Shown: positions 41,990 to 46,589 of the stretch, piece after piece | How the letters are laid out: the number at the start of each line of letters is the position of its first letter | Numbering within the stretch: the stretch's first letter is position 1 | NCBI GenBank assembly: GCA_012797095.1 | Contig: JAAZPS010000224.1 | Span: forward strand, 1-46,589 | Source of the DNA: Bacillota bacterium | GTDB taxonomy: Bacteria > Bacillota > Dethiobacteria > DTU022 | Length of the DNA: 46,589 nt | Direction of reading: 5' to 3' | Program-made: the position numbers and the translations under genes | Notes under the pieces: model-generated | Told to the model about the DNA's origin: nothing | The model's database searches: none | What the model saw: the letters and a program-made list of their open reading frames with translations, nothing else

Positions 41990-44851
41990 TTGAGCGAGGG
42001 AGCAATTATCATCCACGGCGCCCGGGAGCATAATCTGAAGAATATCGATCTGAGCCTGCCCCGCAACCGATTCATTGTTTTTACCGGCCTGAGCGGATCG
42101 GGCAAATCCTCGCTGGCTTTTGATACGATCTATGCGGAGGGGCAGCGGCGCTACGTCGAATCGCTCTCCGCCTATGCGCGTCAATTTCTGGGGCAGATGG
42201 AGAAGCCCGATCTGGACCAGATCAGCGGGCTTTCGCCGGCCATCTCCATCGATCAGAAAACTGCGTCGCGCAATCCCCGCTCCACCGTGGGCACTGTAAC
42301 CGAGATCTACGATTATTTGCGGCTGCTTTTCGCCCGCATCGGGCGTCCCTATTGCCCGCACTGTCGCCTGCCTATCGATCGGCAGACCGTGCAGCAGATT
42401 GTCGATCAGGTGATGGCCTTGCCCCCGGGGACCCGCTTGCAGGTGCTGGCACCCCTGGTACGGGGCCGCAAGGGAGAGTATACCCGCCTGTTCGAGGAGA
42501 TGCGCCGCCGCGGCTATGTGCGTATCCGCGTGGATGGAGTGGTGCGCGAACTGGAAGAGGAGATCACCCTGGACAAGCAAAAAAAACATACCATCGAGGC
42601 AGTGATCGATCGCCTCATTGTTCGCGAAGGGCTCGAAAGCCGTCTGGCCGATTCCGTGGAGACAGCGCTCAAGCTCAGCGAAGGGCTGGCCCTGGTACAG
42701 GAAGTCGAAGGTGAGGAGCACCTTTTCAGCGAACGTTTTGCCTGTCCTGAATGTGGTTTCAGTTTCGAGGAGATCACCCCCCGGGCCTTCTCCTTCAACA
42801 GCCCGTACGGTGCCTGCCCCGAGTGCAGCGGTCTGGGAGTCAAGGCGGAATTCTCCGAAGAGCTGCTCATCCCCCAGCCCGAACTTTCACTCGGCGAAGG
42901 GGCGATTCACCCCCTATCAGGCTATCGCGGCTACTACCGGCAATTTCTGGAATCGGCGGCGGCCCACTGGCAGATCGATCTGGAGCGCTCCTTTGCCGAT
43001 CTTGCCCCGGAAGAAAAAGAGCTTCTGCTGAATGGCTCACCGGAGCCCGTGCCGTTTCGTTACGTCAACAGATTTGGCCGGGTGCGAAACTATCGCCGGC
43101 CCTTTCCCGGCGTCCTGAAACTGCTGCAGAGGCGTTATGATTCCAGCGAATCGGAGGAGACGCGCCGGGAGCTGGCCGGCTACATGGAGACAAAACCATG
43201 CCCCGCCTGCCGCGGCCTCAGGCTGAAGGAGTCCAGCCTCTCAGTGCTGCTGGGCGGTCTCAACATTGCCGAGATCGCCGCCTTTACCGTGACCGAAGCC
43301 CGGAAATACTTTACCGGGCTCAAGCTGACGCCGCGTGATGCGCAGATCGCCGGCCAGGTGCTCAAAGAGATCATCGAACGGCTCGATTTTCTGAACAATG
43401 TCGGTCTGCGCTACCTCAGTCTCGACCGTCCCTCGGCGACCCTTTCCGGCGGAGAGGCGCAGCGGATCCGCCTGGCCACCCAGATCGGCTCGGGCCTTAC
43501 CGGGGTGATCTATATCCTGGACGAGCCGAGCATCGGTCTGCATCTGCGGGACAACGCCCGCCTCATCGAGACCCTGAAACGGCTGCGAGATCTGGGTAAT
43601 ACGGTGATTGTGGTGGAGCATGACGAGGGCACCATCCGCGCCGCCGATCATATTGTCGATATCGGGCCCGGCGCCGGGGTTCATGGAGGGAGGATCGTGG
43701 CCCAGGGAACGCTCGCCGAGATCACCGCTGCACCGGCTTCGATTACCGGGGACTACCTCTCCGGAAGGAAATCCATTCCGGTGCCGGCGGAGCGGCGGTT
43801 GCCGGGAGAACGGAGCCTCTGGATCAGGGGTGCCCGGGAGCATAATCTGAAGGATCTCGATCTGGAGATCCCCCTGGGTCTTTTCGTCTGTGTCTCGGGA
43901 GTTTCCGGCTCGGGGAAAAGCACCCTGGTAAACGAGATCCTGGCCCGGGCGCTTAAGCGGCGGCTGCACCGCTCCAGGCAGCCGGCCGGGGCGCACCGTT
44001 CCCTGGAGGGGGTCGAGCACCTGGACAGGGTTGTTGTGGTCGACCAGTCCCCCATCGGGCGGACCCCCCGTTCCAATCCGGCCACCTACACGGGGCTGTT
44101 TGGAGTTGTCCGCGAACTGTTTGCCCAGACTCCCGAAGCGCGAAGACGGGGCTACCGCCCCGGGCGGTTCAGCTTCAATGTCAAAGGGGGCCGCTGCGAG
44201 GCCTGCCGGGGCGATGGGATTCTGCGGATCGAGATGCACTTCCTTCCAGACGTCTATGTTCCCTGCGAACTCTGCCGCGGCCGGCGCTACAACCGCGAAA
44301 CCCTGGAGGTGCGCTACAAGGGCAAGAATATCGCCGATGTTCTGTCCATGACCGTCTCCGAGGCCCTCGAGTTTTTCAACGCCATCCCCAGATTACAGCG
44401 CCGTTTGCAGCTGCTCGATGATGTCGGTCTCGGTTATATCAGGTTGGGCCAGCCGGCAACAACCCTTTCCGGCGGCGAGGCTCAGCGGGTCAAGCTCTCC
44501 ACGGAGCTGTCGAAACGCAGCAACGGACGGACACTTTACGTTCTCGACGAGCCGACAACGGGGCTGCATCTTGCCGATATCAGCAAACTGCTGCTGATTC
44601 TGGAGCGTCTGGTCGATTCCGGCAACACGGTCGTGGTGATCGAGCACAATATGGATGTGCTCAAGCGGGCCGATTATCTGATCGATCTCGGCCCCGAGGG
44701 CGGTGAAGAGGGGGGCTCCATTGTAGTTACAGGCACCCCTGAAAAGGTCGCCGCCGCGAAATGCTCCCATACCGGGCTATGGCTGCGCCGGATACTTGGC
44801 CGGCCGGCCGGGGAACATCCTCCGCTGGAATCCGACCGCATTGCCAGATAA
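41990..44851 (+). CDS. uvrA: UvrABC excinuclease subunit A
   Basis: Damage-sensing ABC ATPase dimer of nucleotide excision repair. The 953-residue product has two ATP sites. Walker A motifs are GLSGSGKS (about 31-38) and GVSGSGKST (Lys643). Signatures LSGGEAQRIRLA and LSGGEAQRVKLS follow. Zinc modules are visible: CPHC, the pair CPEC/CPEC in the insert, and the C-terminal CEAC plus CELC. The start is TTG 41990 with AAAGAGGT upstream. It is 21 bases before uvrC, so the three uvr genes probably form one operon. Confidence 0.96.
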   Translation: MSEGAIIIHGAREHNLKNIDLSLPRNRFIVFTGLSGSGKSSLAFDTIYAEGQRRYVESLSAYARQFLGQMEKPDLDQISGLSPAISIDQKTASRNPRSTVGTVTEIYDYLRLLFARIGRPYCPHCRLPIDRQTVQQIVDQVMALPPGTRLQVLAPLVRGRKGEYTRLFEEMRRRGYVRIRVDGVVRELEEEITLDKQKKHTIEAVIDRLIVREGLESRLADSVETALKLSEGLALVQEVEGEEHLFSERFACPECGFSFEEITPRAFSFNSPYGACPECSGLGVKAEFSEELLIPQPELSLGEGAIHPLSGYRGYYRQFLESAAAHWQIDLERSFADLAPEEKELLLNGSPEPVPFRYVNRFGRVRNYRRPFPGVLKLLQRRYDSSESEETRRELAGYMETKPCPACRGLRLKESSLSVLLGGLNIAEIAAFTVTEARKYFTGLKLTPRDAQIAGQVLKEIIERLDFLNNVGLRYLSLDRPSATLSGGEAQRIRLATQIGSGLTGVIYILDEPSIGLHLRDNARLIETLKRLRDLGNTVIVVEHDEGTIRAADHIVDIGPGAGVHGGRIVAQGTLAEITAAPASITGDYLSGRKSIPVPAERRLPGERSLWIRGAREHNLKDLDLEIPLGLFVCVSGVSGSGKSTLVNEILARALKRRLHRSRQPAGAHRSLEGVEHLDRVVVVDQSPIGRTPRSNPATYTGLFGVVRELFAQTPEARRRGYRPGRFSFNVKGGRCEACRGDGILRIEMHFLPDVYVPCELCRGRRYNRETLEVRYKGKNIADVLSMTVSEALEFFNAIPRLQRRLQLLDDVGLGYIRLGQPATTLSGGEAQRVKLSTELSKRSNGRTLYVLDEPTTGLHLADISKLLLILERLVDSGNTVVVIEHNMDVLKRADYLIDLGPEGGEEGGSIVVTGTPEKVAAAKCSHTGLWLRRILGRPAGEHPPLESDRIAR

Positions 44852-44872
44852 CTTCAACGAAGGAGCGCGCTG

Positions 44873-46589
44873 ATGAACAGACGAGCAGAGCTGGCCGAAA
44901 AAGTGAGCCGCTTTCCCCGCTCGCCCGGCGTTTACCTGATCAAGGATGCCGTGGGGCGGGTGATCTATATCGGCAAAGCACGTTCGCTGCGTCAGCGGGT
45001 CCGGAGCTACCTCACTGCCGAGAGTGCCGCTCCGCCGCGGCTGCAGGCGCTCCAGTCACAGATGCATGAGATAGATTATCTGGTGACCGACTCTGAAGTT
45101 GAAGCGCTGATCCTCGAATGCAATCTGATCAAAGAATACCGGCCGCGCTACAATGTCGATCTGAAAGACGACAAGGACTACCCCTGCCTCCGTTTGACCG
45201 GCGGCCCTTACCCGAGGCTGGAATATCTGCGACTTTCGCAAAAAGAGGGATCCGGTCAGGACAAAAGGCAGCGGGCCGACGGGGAAACTGGAGCGCTCTA
45301 TTTTGGCCCGTACACCGAGGTTGGGGCGGTGCGCGAGACAATGCGGCTTCTGGGAAAGATCTTTCCCTTGCGGCGCTGCCGCCGCACGCTCACCGGTGAG
45401 CCCGACGGGGAAAGACCCTGTCTCAATTTCCAGATGAAGCGCTGCCTGGGCCCCTGTAGGGGAAAAGCGGCAGTCTCTCCTGCGGAGTACGGTCACCTGG
45501 TTGAGCAGGTGATCTCTTTTCTGGAAGGGGGGCGCGGCGCCCTGGAGCGACAGCTTGAAGAGAAGATGCACCGGGCAGCGCAGGTGGAAAGTTTTGAAGA
45601 GGCAGCCCGGCTGCGGGATCAGCTGCAGGCTGTTCGCCGGGTTGCCGCTCAGGAGCAGAAAGTGCTGGATCTGAAGGACGGTGCCGACCGGGATCTGCTG
45701 GCCCTGATCCGCCTGGAGCGTGCCGCTGCGGTGCATCTCTTTGTTATCAGGGAGGGGAAGCTGATCCGCCGCGAACATTTTCCTCTCGGCCCCGCTGCCG
45801 CCGGGGCCGGGGATGGTGAAGCCCTCGGCGCGTTTATCAAATCCTACTATAGCCGGGGCGCACGTCCCCCCGGGGAGATCGTCCTTTCCAGCCGGCCCGA
45901 TGATCGGGAGACGCTTGAAGAATGGTTGAAAGAGCTCTCCGGGGCGAAGGTCAGACTGGTGGTCCCGCGGCGCGGTCCCCGCCGCCGGCTCGTTAAGCTG
46001 GCCCTACGCAATGGTGCGCTCAAACTGCAGGAGGAGCAGGAACGGGCGGTGCAGCGGGAGCTGCTGCCCCTGGAAGAGCTCGGCCGGTTGGTCGGTTTGG
46101 AGAAGGCGCCCAGCCGCATCGAGGGGTACGATATCTCTCACCTGCGCGGCGGAGCCGCGGTGGGTGTAATGGTTGTCTTTGAACAGGGCCGTTCATTCAA
46201 GGATGGTTACCGCCGTTTTCATCTTGAAAGAACTCCCCCGGGAGATGACTGCGCTGCCCTGCGGGAGGTTCTGCAAAGGCGGGCGGCCCGTTCAGGTTGG
46301 CCCCATCCCGAACTGATGGTGATCGACGGGGGCCGGGCGCAGCTGAATGCTGCCAGGGAGGTTCTGCAGCAGGCCGGTTGGGCCGCTATGGCGCTGCTGG
46401 CGCTGGCGGAAAATCCGGATCGGATCTTTCTGGAGCAGGAAACAGCACCGCTGCTGCTGCCGGCAAACAGCACCCTGCTGCAGCTGCTGCAGCGGATCCG
46501 CGATGAGGCGCACCGCTTTGCCGTGGACTATCACCGCCGCCTCCGCCGAAAAAGCGCGACCCGTTCGCGGTTGGAGGAGATCCCCGGGA
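44873..46589 (+). CDS. uvrC: UvrABC excinuclease subunit C, 3' end cut by the window edge
   Basis: Makes both incisions in nucleotide excision repair. 572 residues are visible. The GIY-YIG domain (PGVYLIKD and RVIYIGKA, about 18-45) makes the 3' cut. A Cys-rich segment (RRCRRTL and KRCLGPC, about 165-200) and a UVR domain (about 220-255, FEEAARLRDQL) follow. Then the RNase H-like domain (RIEGYDISHLRGGAAVGVMV) makes the 5' cut. The window ends in RSRLEEIPG, the first part of the helix-hairpin-helix domain, so about 40 residues are lost. ATG 44873 follows AAGGAGCG. Confidence 0.95.
   Translation, partial: MNRRAELAEKVSRFPRSPGVYLIKDAVGRVIYIGKARSLRQRVRSYLTAESAAPPRLQALQSQMHEIDYLVTDSEVEALILECNLIKEYRPRYNVDLKDDKDYPCLRLTGGPYPRLEYLRLSQKEGSGQDKRQRADGETGALYFGPYTEVGAVRETMRLLGKIFPLRRCRRTLTGEPDGERPCLNFQMKRCLGPCRGKAAVSPAEYGHLVEQVISFLEGGRGALERQLEEKMHRAAQVESFEEAARLRDQLQAVRRVAAQEQKVLDLKDGADRDLLALIRLERAAAVHLFVIREGKLIRREHFPLGPAAAGAGDGEALGAFIKSYYSRGARPPGEIVLSSRPDDRETLEEWLKELSGAKVRLVVPRRGPRRRLVKLALRNGALKLQEEQERAVQRELLPLEELGRLVGLEKAPSRIEGYDISHLRGGAAVGVMVVFEQGRSFKDGYRRFHLERTPPGDDCAALREVLQRRAARSGWPHPELMVIDGGRAQLNAAREVLQQAGWAAMALLALAENPDRIFLEQETAPLLLPANSTLLQLLQRIRDEAHRFAVDYHRRLRRKSATRSRLEEIPG

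Overview
The window is GC-rich DNA from a Gram-positive, endospore-forming anaerobe, most likely a clostridial-type member of the Bacillota. Spore genes (spoIID, spoIIQ, spoIIID), a B. subtilis-like gene order, an S-box riboswitch, many TTG and GTG starts behind strong purine-rich ribosome sites, and a long-form hibernation factor all point there. A CooC/AcsF-type nickel ATPase, a methyl-tetrahydrofolate:corrinoid methyltransferase-like protein and a homocysteine-from-sulfide operon suggest an acetogen, a syntroph or a sulfate reducer with a Wood-Ljungdahl pathway. The genus cannot be fixed from this window.

Positions 1-10,015 hold a plus-strand housekeeping and sporulation block: ywlC (cut by the left edge), ywlE, rpiB, glyA, a dCMP deaminase, ywmB, murA, spoIID, spoIIQ, spoIIID, an mbl-type mreB and a PHP-domain phosphoesterase. 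The order follows the B. subtilis ywlC-to-mbl region, without the upp and ATP synthase genes that lie inside it there. Candidate sigma-E promoters precede spoIID and spoIIID, and a candidate sigma-F promoter precedes spoIIQ.

Positions 10,016-15,558 carry one minus-strand DUF606 membrane protein, a glycolytic pair (gap and an archaeal-type cupin phosphoglucose isomerase), a three-gene homocysteine synthesis operon behind a palindrome-marked promoter, and tRNA-Thr(CGT) with its own promoter and hairpin. Positions 15,559-19,892 hold a 55-residue unknown protein and an overlapping operon of a MoxR-type AAA+ ATPase, a VWA protein and a CooC-type ATPase, followed by a phosphoribosyltransferase. This operon is the most promising candidate for an undescribed system, possibly metal-centre assembly.

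Positions 19,893-27,866 contain metK under a SAM-I riboswitch, recD2 (probably with a CTG start), comFC, hpf behind a candidate sigma-H promoter, an unrecognised 376-residue protein, a corrinoid methyltransferase behind a T-box-like leader, and the decayed end of an amino-acid permease. Positions 27,867-39,811 hold a long secA, prfB with programmed frameshift, a YitT protein, then a division and wall cluster (ftsE, ftsX, an EnvC-like M23 hydrolase, ctpA, a MinJ-like PDZ protein) and a GDT1-family transporter. Short hairpin-forming repeats and a strong terminator lie between the M23 gene and ctpA. The window ends with uvrB, uvrA and uvrC (cut by the right edge).

All calls were made by reading the sequence and translations. 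No database or structure search was run.
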